NCBI RefSeq assembly: GCF_028640845.1
Contig: NC_080541.1
Span: forward strand, 30,336,435 to 30,400,434
Source: Ahaetulla prasina
Taxonomy: Eukaryota; Chordata; Lepidosauria; Squamata; Colubridae
Length of the DNA: 64,000 nucleotides
Reading direction: 5' to 3'
In this document: piece by piece, positions 63,402 through 64,000 of the stretch
Position numbering within the stretch: position 1 is the first letter of the stretch
How the letters are laid out: every line of letters begins with the position of its first letter
The notes under the pieces: generated by a model
Seen by the model: only the letters and a program-made list of their open reading frames with translations
The model's database searches: none
Told to the model about the DNA's origin: nothing
Translations under genes and position numbers: made by a program

Positions 63402-63755
63402 GTAATGTGCTTTGTGTCAGCTTCATTTTCCTGGGATACCCCAATACAGAACATTGAAATAAATTGGGATAAGAGTTGCTTTAAGTTTGAGAGATTGTTT
63501 GAAAAGTGGAGAGAGATTTTTCTGCATATTATCTAGGGTAAATATATGCCCCAAAGACGCCGAATAAGAGAGTTGCTTTAAATTAGATTGTTTTGAAAAA
63601 TGGAATGATGTTTTGTCTGTATATTATCTAGGATAAAAAGATGCCCCAAAGACTCTGAATAAGAGTTGCTTTAAAAAGTTAGATAATTTGAAGAGTGGAG
63701 AGATATTTTGTCTGCATATTATCTAGGTCGTAAAGATGCCCTGATGCCTCTAATA
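63402..63755. other. UBR5 intron with short direct repeats
   Basis: A unit of about 100-120 bp is repeated about three times, each with 'gtctgcatattatctaggntaaa.atgcccc.aagac.c.gaataagagttgctttaa'-like content (about 63465-63740). It is a degenerate minisatellite in intron 36. Confidence 0.75.
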
Positions 63756-63861
63756 CAGGGTTCTCCAACCTTGGCAACTTTAAGCCTGGCAGATTTCAAC
63801 TCCCAGAATTCTGGGAGTTGAAGTCCGCCAGGGTTAAAGTTGCCAAGGTTGGAGACCCCTG
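63756..63861. mobile_element. Foldback hAT MITE, perfect 8-bp duplication
   Basis: A 106-bp near-perfect palindrome, from CAGGGTTCTCCAACCTTGGC to GCCAAGGTTGGAGACCCCTG, centred on CCCAGAATTCTGGG. Flanked by CTCTAATA on both sides (63748-63755 and 63862-63869). Confidence 0.92.
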
Positions 63862-64000
63862 CTCTAATATGTTCCTTATGCTAGAAAATTGAATATACAG
63901 TAAATGCAAAAATAAAATGTGAGTGATGAACATGGTACGGGATGCAAAAAATAGAGTTGTTACAATTTTTAAAATAAAGACTTTATTATACATGCTGGAA

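Noticed and set aside
1..64000. CRISPR arrays, bacterial operons, phage or toxin genes
   Set aside because: No regularly spaced identical repeats, no ribosome-binding-site-driven gene clusters. Introns, SINEs and LINEs show this is vertebrate DNA.

Overview
The window is vertebrate nuclear DNA, almost certainly from a squamate reptile and probably an advanced snake. Nearly all of it is one gene on the + strand: UBR5 (EDD1), the very large HECT-type E3 ubiquitin ligase. I recognise 36 distinct coding exons between 6991 and 63401, covering roughly residues 22 to 1650 of a protein of about 2,800 residues. Exon 1 lies upstream of the window. The C-terminal part, with the MLLE and HECT domains, lies downstream. 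I checked splice phase at every exon join, and the chain stays in frame from 6991 to 63401 if each exon is used once. The snake assignment rests on the repeats: a Sauria-type SINE with an ACCTTT tail, L2-clade LINEs with (AAATA)n tails, many small hAT MITEs, and a CR1 3' end with the (AATAG)n tail described for snake 'Snake1/L3' CR1 elements.

Layout. 1-6990: end of intron 1, with a SINE, hAT MITEs, and an L2 LINE with an open 512-codon reverse-transcriptase frame inserted inside a MITE. 6991-10980: exons 1-5 (window numbering). 10981-19234: an 8.2 kb intron holding the CR1 3' end and a rearranged Ty3/gypsy element (12033-17823) whose 3' part is replaced by an inverted gag-LTR block. 19235-27360: UBA exon and a 7.8 kb intron. 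27361-44706: RCC1-like and linker exons, nested TEs at 30.8-31.8 kb, and two L2 pieces of a second subfamily. 44707-55436: exons 20-29, ending with the UBR zinc-finger exons 26-28. 55437-59255: a 1.78 kb direct tandem duplication carrying exons 30-32 twice. 59256-64000: exons 33-36, including the long acidic region.

Main points for follow-up. (1) The duplicated exon block is 418 coding nt, which is not a multiple of 3, so including both copies gives a stop codon within six codons. This is either an assembly artefact from two haplotypes or a real, recent, damaging duplication. (2) The gypsy element carries an inverted segment from a more diverged relative, forming a long palindrome with an asymmetric centre. 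(3) Exon 8 keeps a tandem acceptor pair that adds exactly the six residues VLLLPL found in the human reference protein. (4) Intron 28 has a GC donor. I see no CRISPR arrays, no genuine tRNA or rRNA genes and no second host gene.
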